The position numbers and the translations under genes are program-made. Source: Trichobilharzia szidati (lineage: Eukaryota > Platyhelminthes > Trematoda > Strigeidida > Schistosomatidae). From it: DNA of 64,000 nucleotides. The notes under the pieces are model-generated. The model had not been told where the DNA came from and searched no databases. It was given only the letters and a program-made list of their open reading frames with translations. This document shows positions 35,288 through 40,000 of the stretch, piece after piece (the stretch's first letter is position 1; each line of letters begins with the position of its first letter). The stretch spans positions 155,456,199 to 155,520,198 of the forward strand of contig OX235279.1 of NCBI GenBank assembly GCA_944472155.2, written 5' to 3'.

Positions 35288-35829
35288 TCGGTGTGCTTAT
35301 CACACAAATTATGCACACTGAAATAATTTAATGCGTAGGCCTGACATTATTCAACTTACTTTAGAAATTTTAATAAAAAATGATAACATTTCAGTCCTCT
35401 TTGACACACATGAATACTTTAAAATTTCTTTTTGAACCCAGAAATTAATCTAAACAGATGATTAAAAAAGAAAGTTATCCACGATTTACCTGATTAAACC
35501 ATCTCGTGGATGCAACAATATTTGGGGCATACAAATGCTTTTCTCTACCATTCCATTTCAGACTTGCAAATTCCTGAGAAATAATAATAATACAAAAAAG
35601 CCAGGAGCAAAATACCTCACGGCGTATAGCTTTGAAGAACGAAAGTTCTATGAGAGTAATTTGTTTCTGAAACAAAAGTCACGAAATGTATACCGTGGCT
35701 TACTGCAAAATCTTCATGGCTAACTTTAGTAATGTCAGCAAAAGCTACTTCTTCAGCAAGTGATGATATTGAAGCATGGTCAGGTGTTAATGGTTGATAG
35801 CATCCACTTGATTTAACATAATCCATCAT
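4585..35829 (-). CDS. RALGPS: RalGPS-like Ral guanine-nucleotide exchange factor (whole gene, 11 exons)
   Basis: Exons on the minus strand, 5' to 3': 35704-35829, 35616-35666, 35490-35573, 35360-35449, 31797-32013, 28913-29044, 25651-26402, 21565-21917, 14524-14750, 7512-8029, 4585-5553. All internal borders are GT/AG, phases agree at each junction, and the sum is 3,519 nt (1,172 residues plus stop). Residues about 25-260 form a RasGEF (CDC25-like) domain with RalGPS-type blocks ([51 protein letters not shown]). A linker of about 470 residues holds PxxP motifs that, in known RalGPS proteins, bind SH3 adaptors. A split PH domain is at the C-terminus. By family knowledge it catalyses GDP release from Ral GTPases at membranes, and the PH domain replaces the Ras-binding domain of RalGDS. 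Human RalGPS proteins are about half this length. The start ATG has an in-frame stop 6 codons upstream and no acceptor between them. Confidence 0.93.
5705..5910 (-). mobile_element. LINE-1 fragment (start of RT domain)
   Basis: The minus strand reads [19 protein letters not shown] and then [10 protein letters not shown] and [11 protein letters not shown], the first conserved RT blocks of the LINE-1 family (GKAAGPDG...W). About 200 bp survive inside RalGPS intron 10, truncated at both ends. Confidence 0.8.
6235..6750 (-). mobile_element. LINE-1 fragment (endonuclease-RT linker)
   Basis: The minus frames hold [33 protein letters not shown] and [13 protein letters not shown], the linker between the endonuclease and RT domains. 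The same linker is on the plus strand at 18980-19450. Stops and frameshifts are present and the fragment stops short of the RT domain. Confidence 0.85.
6840..7050 (+). repeat. tRNA-like/inverted-repeat element, partial copy
   Basis: A partial copy of the element described at 16157-16602. CTTGTAATCTGAAGGTCCTG and a B-box-like GGGTTGGATCCC lie at 6900-6935, followed by CAAACAGCTGTCTAGTACAG of the right arm. The left arm is not recognisable. Confidence 0.55.
7240..7400 (-). repeat. Dispersed repeat D, fragment
   Basis: On the minus strand this reads AAAACACAAAATTGTCTCAT, then a segment with CAGACCGAAGTAGATGGT. It matches repeat D at 22045-22570, 32095-32600 and 47560-48110. No coding or RNA function recognised. 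Confidence 0.5.
7512..8029 (-). CDS. RALGPS: RalGPS-like exon 10, first half of PH domain
   Basis: Residues 678-850. After a Ser/Pro start ([10 protein letters not shown]), [14 protein letters not shown] matches the first PH strand of RalGPS (V.I.G.LRRKT). About 60 Ser/Asn-rich residues intervene before [20 protein letters not shown], the second and third strands (SWT.YW..L.G..L.Y). Acceptor TTTTTTCAG, donor GTAAGT, phase 0. Confidence 0.9.
8390..8690 (+). mobile_element. LINE-1 C-terminal fragment, left arm of a fold-back
   Basis: The plus strand carries the LINE-1 C-terminal coding block ([22 protein letters not shown], then [17 protein letters not shown] and CRLPGW). It runs into an inverted copy of itself at about 8680, where the segment from GGGACGGTAAAAACCAATGG is repeated in reverse. 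The two arms together form a palindrome of nearly 600 bp. Confidence 0.85.
8670..9350 (-). mobile_element. LINE-1 C-terminal fragment, right arm of a fold-back
   Basis: The minus strand reads [40 protein letters not shown] and [20 protein letters not shown], a well-preserved C-terminal LINE-1 segment (about 8680-9165). A second, more decayed piece of the same region follows (9115-9350), suggesting an older insertion underneath. Confidence 0.88.
9626..9661. repeat. (TA)n microsatellite
   Basis: About 17 TA units. Confidence 0.95.
9895..10060 (-). mobile_element. Degenerate tRNA-derived SINE relic
   Basis: It shares ordered short blocks with the SINE at 11465-11693: GGTGGAACACAGAGCTTCAAGC, then a GCTAGCAATGG-like core and CTCTTTACC. 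It is strongly diverged and lacks the tRNA head. Confidence 0.4.
10341..11087 (+). mobile_element. Penelope-like element A, truncated, with inverted terminal repeats
   Basis: Coding remains on the plus strand: [13 protein letters not shown] (the block just before the nuclease) at 10464-10505, then [20 protein letters not shown] and EHKNLAKSR (GIY-YIG nuclease) from about 10653, ending at a stop at 10987. A frameshift separates the two parts, and the RT domain is missing. The ends are inverted copies of each other: 10341-10470 matches 10948-11087 in reverse, both including TTTATTAGATATATCATACA and GAACACAATTTAT-type blocks. Related copies are at 11693-11790, 47470-47545 and 50605-51000. Confidence 0.82.
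11088..11452. other. Intron sequence, partly repeat-like
   Basis: It includes TGAGCGGCACACAACTACTC, echoed at 12125-12160, and GTGATTACCACTGATAGTAT; both suggest a weak dispersed repeat. No gene is seen. Confidence 0.35.
11453..11704 (-). mobile_element. tRNA-derived SINE with target-site duplication
   Basis: The SINE body is 11465-11693 on the minus strand, flanked by the direct repeat CTTGATATGATT (11453-11464 and 11693-11704). Its 5' head (11693-11623) is tRNA-like: acceptor strands GCGTCGG and CCGACGC pair perfectly, an A box lies in TGGCATAGCGGTTAGGACGC, and a T arm with B box GGTTCGATCCC has a 5 bp stem. The body ends GAAGCCCTATGTTCCACTGG and an A run. These promoters suit RNA polymerase III. 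The head is intact, so this copy is the youngest-looking one here. It sits inside a Penelope-like repeat. Confidence 0.9.
11693..11790 (-). repeat. Penelope-like A terminal repeat relic
   Basis: TTATGAGCAGTAAATTGTGCTCGAAA and the following segment match the right-end repeat of element A (10990-11080). The SINE above inserted into it. Confidence 0.55.
11791..13998. other. Intron 9 interior, no gene recognised
   Basis: It holds a GT-rich microsatellite at about 12307-12380, a junction of 11 C and 10 A residues at 13302-13322, and a block at 13570-13640 that is echoed at about 16690-16770 (a diffuse dispersed repeat). No coding blocks or splice-bounded open frame matched the gene. Confidence 0.45.
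13999..14475 (-). repeat. tRNA-like/inverted-repeat element copy
   Basis: The left arm starts TTAGAGGACCGTTGAAAATC and continues to TGTTTCATCCTAGTTTG. The right arm is its reverse (GACGAAACAGCTGTCC ... AATGGTTCTCTAAATG). Between them, on the minus strand, lies the tRNA-like piece CCCAGTGGCTGAATGGTCTA with a damaged B box. An extra internal block (CGACTGGTACCAGCCAG...) is shared with the copy at 29155-29515. Confidence 0.7.
14524..14750 (-). CDS. RALGPS: RalGPS-like exon 9, linker
   Basis: Residues 602-678, low complexity: an alanine-rich segment ([13 protein letters not shown]) and an acidic end ([16 protein letters not shown]). Acceptor TTTTCTCTAG, donor GTTAGT, leaving in phase 1. Membership rests on splice borders and phase continuity, not on homology. 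Confidence 0.82.
15015..15732. other. Intron 8 interior, no gene recognised
   Basis: Only weak LINE-like scraps (a plus-strand segment around 15560-15770 recalls the LINE-1 thumb region). Nothing I can name with support. Confidence 0.35.
15733..15997 (+). repeat. Dispersed repeat E
   Basis: About 265 bp closely repeated, in the same orientation, at 42347-42612. Shared blocks include ACCTTGACGTGGTAGTCG, ATTTTTTACACTATG and GAACGGGGATTTAACAGCAG. It is non-coding and of unknown origin. Confidence 0.75.
16157..16602 (+). repeat. tRNA-like core flanked by long inverted repeats (best copy)
   Basis: The left arm (about 16157-16262) and right arm (about 16498-16602) are inverted copies over about 105 bp, beginning TTTTTACTTGTTGATCACGG and including GAGTACTGGACAGCTG. 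Inside, at about 16427-16497, is a tRNA-like sequence: A-box-like CAGTGGCTGAATGG, anticodon loop CTTGTAA as in threonine tRNA(UGU), and a 5 bp T stem around GGTTCGAACCC. Other copies are at 6840, 13999, 29155, 59585 and 60030. No protein is encoded, so it is a non-autonomous element. Confidence 0.82.
17660..18135 (-). mobile_element. LINE-1 C-terminal relic
   Basis: On the minus strand, blocks corresponding to the HRCLR...[15 protein letters not shown] and TKTWHQS regions can be followed through many stops. Decayed and without ends. Confidence 0.65.
18286..18314. repeat. (TA)n microsatellite
   Basis: About 14 TA units; a second, shorter run lies at 18576-18598. Confidence 0.9.
18730..21120 (+). 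mobile_element. LINE-1 family copy, longest in the window, decayed
   Basis: Ordered plus-strand blocks: linker ([49 protein letters not shown]), RT blocks ([31 protein letters not shown]), palm motif A ([16 protein letters not shown]), motif B region (SGVQQG then a stop) and motif C (ECADDIVL, the catalytic ADD). The thumb and C-terminal blocks follow, then the 3' tail ending about 21120. The linker jumps from FSW to LSGLTKALG, a deletion of about 150 bp. It shares the TAG after LTKALGNV with the copy at 1972. Multiple stops show it is inactive. Confidence 0.9.
21565..21917 (-). CDS. RALGPS: RalGPS-like exon 8, linker
   Basis: Residues 485-602. It begins [13 protein letters not shown], contains [14 protein letters not shown] (another PxxP motif), and continues into Thr/Asn repeats. 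Acceptor TGACCTTCAG, donor GTAAGT. The split AA/G codon joins correctly to exon 9. No domain is recognisable here. Confidence 0.87.
22045..22570. repeat. Dispersed repeat D
   Basis: It begins near TTAAAACACAAACTTCGTACAC and ends near GACCAGGTCGTTTAGAGG. The order of blocks is shared with 32095-32600 and 47560-48110. No coding potential recognised. Confidence 0.6.
22571..23419. other. Intron 7 interior, no gene recognised
   Basis: A few short open frames, none with splice sites in phase or recognisable motifs. Confidence 0.45.
23420..24440 (-). mobile_element. RTE-2 LINE C-terminal half, decayed
   Basis: Minus-strand blocks include [20 protein letters not shown] with SVWKS (the ...ARIGKAR..F..LK..W block) and [11 protein letters not shown] (the LLYGAETW block). 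The 3' end reads GAAGCCTTATGTTCTACTCG and an AAT repeat. The homologous end is at 56060-56120. Many stops. Confidence 0.75.
24441..25339. other. Intron 7 interior, no gene recognised
   Basis: No family match. A degenerate telomere-like patch with GGTTAG/TTAGGC units lies at about 25315-25368. Confidence 0.4.
25370..25542 (+). repeat. Fold-back with hammerhead-like loop (Penelope-type repeat)
   Basis: The arms GATTTTGATGTGGCTGTGTTC (about 25413-25433) and GAACACAACCACATCAAAAT (about 25509-25528) pair. The loop contains CTGAAGA, one base, a 7 bp helix GTCACCC/GGGTGAT with loop AGTA, then GAAAGC. The same loop design with different helix bases is at 55195-55235. Probably a terminal-repeat remnant. 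Confidence 0.55.
25651..26402 (-). CDS. RALGPS: RalGPS-like exon 7, end of RasGEF and proline-rich linker
   Basis: Residues 234-484. It opens with the last RasGEF helix ([20 protein letters not shown]), almost diagnostic for RalGPS. Then come [14 protein letters not shown], a Ser/Asn stretch, a histidine run (HHHHHH) and [10 protein letters not shown]. The PxxP segments are candidate SH3-ligand sites by analogy. The donor GTGAGT leaves in phase 0. Confidence 0.93.
26540..27372 (+). mobile_element. LINE-1 older copy, part 1 (interrupted)
   Basis: Plus-strand blocks [33 protein letters not shown] and [11 protein letters not shown] (after motif A), then [19 protein letters not shown], in different frames with stops. 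The part from about 27190 matches 2840-3005 closely. It is broken at 27372 by a younger LINE-1 insertion and resumes at 28232. Confidence 0.85.
27373..28231 (+). mobile_element. LINE-1 younger copy, 5'-truncated, nested insertion
   Basis: A well-preserved C-terminal end: [58 protein letters not shown], then, after a small deletion and frame change, [20 protein letters not shown] and [20 protein letters not shown], with the natural stop at about 28069. The 3' tail ends CAAGTTCTATGTTGAA at about 28225. The uninterrupted target is visible at 3000-3025. Confidence 0.92.
28232..28715 (+). mobile_element. LINE-1 older copy, part 2 (3' end)
   Basis: The continuation of the copy broken at 27372: CCTAGCTATCGCCTTCCTCG follows, exactly as at 3016, through to the 3' tail at about 28700. 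Nearly identical to 3016-3480. Confidence 0.88.
28913..29044 (-). CDS. RALGPS: RalGPS-like exon 6 (132 nt)
   Basis: Residues 190-234. The split codon with exon 5 gives Gly, then [10 protein letters not shown] and later [16 protein letters not shown], which fit the GIYLSDLTYID and NILR.I.DLQ.S blocks. Enters needing two bases and leaves in phase 1 through a GTGAGT donor. No start codon lies inside, so it escapes simple ORF searches. Confidence 0.9.
29155..29515 (-). repeat. tRNA-like/inverted-repeat element copy
   Basis: The left arm contains TTTGATCACGCATTGATATC and TTAGAGAACCACTGG. The right arm carries CGAAACAGCTGTCCAGTACT and ATGGTTCTCTAGCC. A minus-strand B box (GGTTCGAAC seen as GTTCGAACAC) lies at about 29261. 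It lies 110 bp from RalGPS exon 6, in intron 5. Confidence 0.72.
29870..30720 (+). mobile_element. RTE-2 LINE endonuclease region, decayed
   Basis: Plus-strand frames show [15 protein letters not shown] (the ..IQ.YAPTN block of APE endonucleases), [13 protein letters not shown] (L.NL.IGGT block) and [19 protein letters not shown] (AD..SDHHLV...LK block with the catalytic SDH changed to SGH). An open frame on the opposite strand is a shadow of this region. Confidence 0.75.
31077..31753 (+). mobile_element. 649-bp retroposon with perfect 14-bp target-site duplication
   Basis: AATGAGTTCACTGC occurs at 31077-31090 and 31740-31753. The inserted 31091-31739 is unusually GC-rich for the window, encodes no protein I recognise, and ends in a GTAAA-type tandem tail (AAGTAAAGTAAAGTAAGTA). 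The tail and duplication show insertion by target-primed reverse transcription, probably by an RTE-type machinery. It sits 44 bp from the donor site of RalGPS exon 5. No second copy is in the window. Confidence 0.85.
31797..32013 (-). CDS. RALGPS: RalGPS-like exon 5, RasGEF core
   Basis: Residues 118-190. [28 protein letters not shown] and LPGIPYLG match the central RasGEF helices (N.L..V.SALQ, RL..TW..L..KD, PYLG). Acceptor ATTTTTCAG, donor GTAAGG, leaving in phase 1. A 649 bp retroposon ends 44 bp beyond the donor, inside the next intron. Confidence 0.95.
32095..32600. repeat. Dispersed repeat D
   Basis: Shares CAATGGGCACCA, CGGACGCCCAGACTGAAGCA and the end segment TTTATCAGGTCGTTTATG with 22045-22570. 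Non-coding as far as visible. Confidence 0.6.
32640..32830 (+). mobile_element. Diverged tRNA-derived SINE
   Basis: A B box in GGGTTCGATTCC at about 32677-32690 and a body in the same order as the SINE at 11465 (AAAAGAGGGGAGGCTGAAAG, GAGGCTAGCGACC, CCTGTAAGAAAAAT, TACTGATACTCAG). The tail ends in a TAG/TAA trinucleotide run. No clear duplication found. Confidence 0.6.
33525..33640 (-). mobile_element. LINE-1 3' tail fragment
   Basis: The minus strand reads GTGGCAACTTGAACTGAAGC then GTCGAAACTTAGTCAGTC, the 3' terminus of the LINE-1 family. Confidence 0.6.
33922..33950. repeat. (TA)n microsatellite
   Basis: About 14 TA units in RalGPS intron 4. Confidence 0.9.
34736..35200 (+). mobile_element. 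CR1-like LINE C-terminal fragment
   Basis: One open frame of 154 codons. [20 protein letters not shown] with MIPGMNNL matches the ...PYLKKD...VQR..T.MIPG...L block of CR1/jockey LINEs. [15 protein letters not shown] matches the closing S.D.FK..LDKHW block. Middle blocks are altered. It may be the same family as the fragment at 1-384 in the opposite orientation. Confidence 0.75.
35245..35284. repeat. (TA)n microsatellite
   Basis: About 19 TA units, 75 bp from RalGPS exon 4. Confidence 0.95.
35360..35449 (-). CDS. RALGPS: RalGPS-like exon 4 (90 nt)
   Basis: Residues 88-117. [12 protein letters not shown] and [12 protein letters not shown] match the SFWVVREIL...LSHFVKIAK block of the RasGEF domain. 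It has no internal start codon and was found by looking for the block missing between exons 3 and 5. Acceptor CTGTTTAG, donor GTAAGT, phase 0. The next intron is 3.3 kb. Confidence 0.9.
35490..35573 (-). CDS. RALGPS: RalGPS-like exon 3 (84 nt)
   Basis: Residues 60-87, including [20 protein letters not shown], which aligns with the W.KKEK...APN.VAFTRRFN block of RalGPS. Phase 0 at both ends. The donor is GTAAAT and the intron to exon 4 is 40 bp. Confidence 0.9.
35616..35666 (-). CDS. RALGPS: RalGPS-like exon 2 (51 nt)
   Basis: Residues 43-59 ([17 protein letters not shown]), matching the RalGPS block ITLMD.P.FKAI. The acceptor is TTTGTTTCAG and the donor GTATTT. The following 42 bp intron is open in frame and could be retained without a stop. 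The family alignment continues directly into exon 3, so I treat it as an intron. Confidence 0.88.
35704..35829 (-). CDS. RALGPS: RalGPS-like exon 1 (start)
   Basis: Residues 1-42, starting at tandem ATGs (35829 and 35826). It ends in EDFA followed by a GTAAGC donor. [15 protein letters not shown] aligns with the opening of the RalGPS RasGEF domain. An in-frame TAA lies 6 codons upstream with no AG in between, which fixes the start in this exon. Phase 0. The intron to exon 2 is only 37 bp. Confidence 0.9.
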
Positions 35830-36130
35830 GGTTATACAGTAAATTAGTTAGGTAGAATTACAGCTACATTCCGAATTAACATAAATAAATCGACCTCAAA
35901 AGACAGATCATCTAAATCTTCATTCGTTAGTGTAGGAATATGACGCACCAACGAAAACTGTTGAAGGTGGCGCTATAGCTGGTGAATAAAACAATACTGA
36001 CTACATTTTTTTATTATATAAGTCTATTCAAATTCGACTAATTGTTAATGATACTCAGACTCAGTGATTTTTAATTTTCAATGGGACGAAACGGCGGCAT
36101 TTTAAAAGTGTGCGCTATGTTTAGCTTACA
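35830..36130. promoter_or_regulatory. Probable divergent promoter interval
   Basis: The only repeat-free gap between the minus-strand RalGPS start and the first plausible exon of the plus-strand gene, about 300 bp. Two genes starting back to back suggests a shared promoter. No TATA box or named factor site can be assigned with confidence. Confidence 0.35.
35895..35972 (-). other. Candidate small exon or upstream ORF
   Basis: The minus strand has an acceptor-like CTATAG, then 26 sense codons (including HIPTLTNEDLDDLSFE) and GTCGAT. The codons look coding rather than random. It lies just upstream of the RalGPS start in another frame, so it would be 5'UTR or a separate exon. Not linked to a known protein. 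Confidence 0.25.
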
Positions 36131-36175
36131 ATGTCTATCCCGATAAGTCATTTTGGAACAGCTAATATTGTATTA
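36131..36175 (+). CDS. Candidate first exon of the plus-strand BEN-like gene
   Basis: ATG plus 14 codons (MSIPISHFGTANIVL) end in a strong GTAAGT donor in phase 0, which is the phase required by the exon at 37635. It is 300 bp from the RalGPS start, transcribed away from it. There is no homology support, and an additional exon in 36.2-37.6 kb remains possible. Confidence 0.35.
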
Positions 36176-36964
36176 GTAAGTCCGATTTATACAAGACCTA
36201 TTTCATATTACCTTGATTTTTTGTTCTATATTTGAACTTCGTCGTAATTTCCGTGTATGTACTATGGTTACCATAAGATTCAATCAGCTGTAAAACTGAT
36301 TGTAGGGATTTCAATGAATAGCCAATAGAAATATCAGATCTGTCTGTTGAGACCGCATATTTCCGCTGATTTCGTCACACATAACCAATATACCATTGCG
36401 CTTACGTGTGTTTGAAGTGATTTTTATTCTAAAATTAAAGTGAAGTAGCTTAAAGCTTAGACATAATTTTAAGTGTCTTTTTATTTTCTTTCACCTTAAA
36501 CTCCTCTTCTTTGAGTGATTCACAATATAAAGTAAAATCATTGGTAACCAATAAATTTGAACAGTCTCGGATATATGTTCTTTTCCTTCAAGGATATTAT
36601 TTGGGCTGAATTCGCTGTTTAGACATGCAAATGATGATGAAAAAACGACTCAGTGTATAATATTCCTTTCGAGAACTTCACCTGACTACTACATATGTAT
36701 ATTAATATCAGTAAAAAGTTCAAGCATTGAAGAACAGATCAAATAAATTATCATTATATTTCAATGGTTTACACTTCATGATAAGTTTTTGTTTCTGGTA
36801 ATAATTCGAGCAAAATTACTGCCCGTGATCATACCAATTGTTGGAATTATTTTGTTTTTTAATCCATACATGTATGATTTGTACTCATATATATAGTTCT
36901 TTTTTTTTTGGTTCATTCATTTTTGTCTATTCAGAATTATATTCTAAATTGTTGACAGTAGAAG

Positions 36965-37004
<40 letters not shown>

Positions 37005-40000
37005 ACATTTCAAGAGTATTTTGTTATTAGCAACATTACTGTGTCTATTTCTGTTGAATAACACCGCTTTGTTAAGTATCTCGATGGAATTACAGTTTAG
37101 AGAAACATGTGTCATAATCTGTACAGAAGTATCTTCTATTGATAGATTATTAGTTCAAATGGAGGGGAAACTTCACACAGGAATTAAAGACAGTCAAAAC
37201 AACGATAGAATATAAGGGGAAAAGGAGAAATTGTCAGCTTCTGACAATCAAATAATGATAGCCAAGGCATTGAAATCACCACAGCGAACTGCTGAACATA
37301 TAACTTAGGTTCCTTTTTCAGGTCTATTCCGACTGATTTAGTCAACCTTTTATAAAGCTTAATCAAGATTAACCTTCAAAATACGATAGATAACTTTAAT
37401 TACCGTATCATCCCATCAACTCAATATTCAGTATTTCAAACCGGCGAGAAGTAAAATGGAGGACTTTAATTTTTATCCGGTGCTTCACTATCTGCAGAAT
37501 GATTTTCAGGAATTAAATGATAAATATGCCTAAAGTCTACACCCAGTATAACTAGCTGGCTCTACAGGAGCTGATAAATTTCTCTTTTTTCAAAAACGCA
37601 TTTTCGATTTTATCTTTGATTTGCTCCTTTTTAGGCTACTGATACATCCCGACAACCTTCTAGTTGTTTAGAATCTGTCACTGTAAATGAGAACTCAGAA
37701 GTACATGTTGGCAGTTTAGGCTTAGGTACAGCCCTGGCTGTCGCCTATGATCTATGCAATGATAATGGAATATTAAATCAAGTTAATTCATATAATAATG
37801 GTGCAAATACATCAACTACTCATCAATTAGCTAACAATATTCTTTCTCTGTCTTCAATGAAATCATCGCCTGCTCAGTTGTCGTCAAATTATTGTCGTAT
37901 AACGTCAGATCCACAACAGTATCAGTATACTGTATATTCTAATCTTCCTATTACAAATGGTTTATCTTGGATTACTCAACAATCTGATGCTTATCTAACA
38001 CCCATCCAATCGTCTGTATCTTTCTATGATTGTGAATCTCCGACTAAAATTCATTCAACAAATGACACTGATAGTAATAATATTGGTAATCATTTGAATC
38101 ATTCTAAGTTAACTTCATCTAATCTTCCTGATTTCGTAAATAATAATAATAAAGTTATTAACTATGTGATAGATACTGCTGTTAGTCAACCGATGCTTGT
38201 GATGAATTCAATCCCAGAAGTTCTTACGAATGGTACCACTACTACTACTATTTCTTTAACTAATTCAAATGGACAGATTAACTTAACACATAATATACAA
38301 AATGGGGATGTGTGTACCACTAAAGTGTCGACGTTGAATAATTGTGATAATAATAATATTAATGTGCTGAAAGAGAATACGGATACTAATCATATTGGGG
38401 CATCATCCGTTGATGAATCTATGTATGAATTATCTGAAGAAGAAATGCGTGAAATTGATGCGACGGTAAGTAACTTTGCTTACAGCAATGGCGATAATAA
38501 TAATACTTTAGTCTGAATTTGATTAGTTGGTATCTGACTATAATGTATGCGATGTTTTACTAATTGATTGATTATTCCAGTCCTCTTAACTGGGTGGTAA
38601 TTAAAGCACTGTTCCAATAGGAGACTGTTTCGCTTACCATTGTTGTTTTTTCAACTCGTTTGCTTAAGTAGTCGAAATAGTTGCTGATGCCTTCTCTTTC
38701 TCTTTGGTTTTTGTCCTCTACCACAATGAACTTTTAGTTAGCTTGTATTTGAGTGGCTTTCGCTGATCACCATCATATGTGCTGCCTGTGGGAATCATTT
38801 CGAATGAACTGAATGGTATTTCCTAACCTTTGATTTGAGGTTATCAACAGTCCTCAATACTGTTTCTACAGCTGACTGGATATGAGACTACGCATCCTCA
38901 GAATAACTGTTACTGTCACTCTCAGATACGCGTTTGGTTATTTCTTCCCTAAATAAAGACTGCATTGTTTTCATTCATGTTAAGATTCAGTTTATCCATG
39001 AGTTAATTGGGCAGTCGTTTAGTTGTACAATTGGTATTGTTTTTAAACATTATTCATTACCGTCTACAGATCACGGTCTGCTTTTGACCAACTCAGATTT
39101 GCACTACCCTTCGTCTTTTTTGATCTCTCTAAGTTAACATGGCTGTTTTGCAGTAGTCAGAATTGTTTTGTTTTCTTAAACTACCAACATTCAGGCATTT
39201 GATATCCGCGCAATGAATGGCGAACCAATCATAATGGGAGGCGTAGATCGCCTCGTTGTCTGGAGTCCCTGTGGTGCTAAGAACCGTTGACTGGGGACTT
39301 TTGGTGTAATATGGCTCAGTATCATTCTGACGTTTTCACTTTTTGCGGTCTCCTACATCCATAAAATCCCCATGTTTTTACATACACCTGCCCATTATAG
39401 TTCTTTTCAATGTATTTTTTCTACTGTTTACCTTTGTTTGCTACACGGAGTATGGAAACTTAAACTGGTGCACTTTTTGTATTCTAATTCCACATTGAAA
39501 ATGGAAAAAAGAACTTTAATAAGCAGAAGTGCACGGGAAAAAGAATACTAACGTAAAAAAAAAACATCAGGGTTCATTAGGTCAAAGAGAATATAATGAG
39601 TGGATACATCTGGGTAGTTGAACATGGCTTCGAGTCGTATCACCTGTAATCTCAAGATAGTGTCTCTTAACGTTTACTTCTTCTTATATGGCTGACTAAA
39701 ACCAACATTCAAAAAAGTGATGGACTGATGCCAGGCTCTAATTTGACCACCCATTTACCCAAGTCTTTTCCAACCTAATCCTTTGTCAGTTCCCATTACT
39801 CGGAAATGAAGGTAATAGCTTAGCGTATGTTGGTATATTCAGTGCATTTAGAAATGAATTATGATGTAAAGTCAATTGTATCTCAAAAAGAAAACGGAAC
39901 AAATGTTTGTATGGTATGGATTTACAAGTCACATTAGTTGTGTGATAAGAAATAATGATGATATCTAATCGACAGAGCCGAAGTGTGACGGAATTCCAAC

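Noticed and set aside
37021..37215. An extra coding exon of the BEN-like gene (contains a coiled-coil-like SIDRLLVQMEGKL)
   Set aside because: No convincing donor in the needed phase before the stop codon; weak resemblance only. Left open rather than called.
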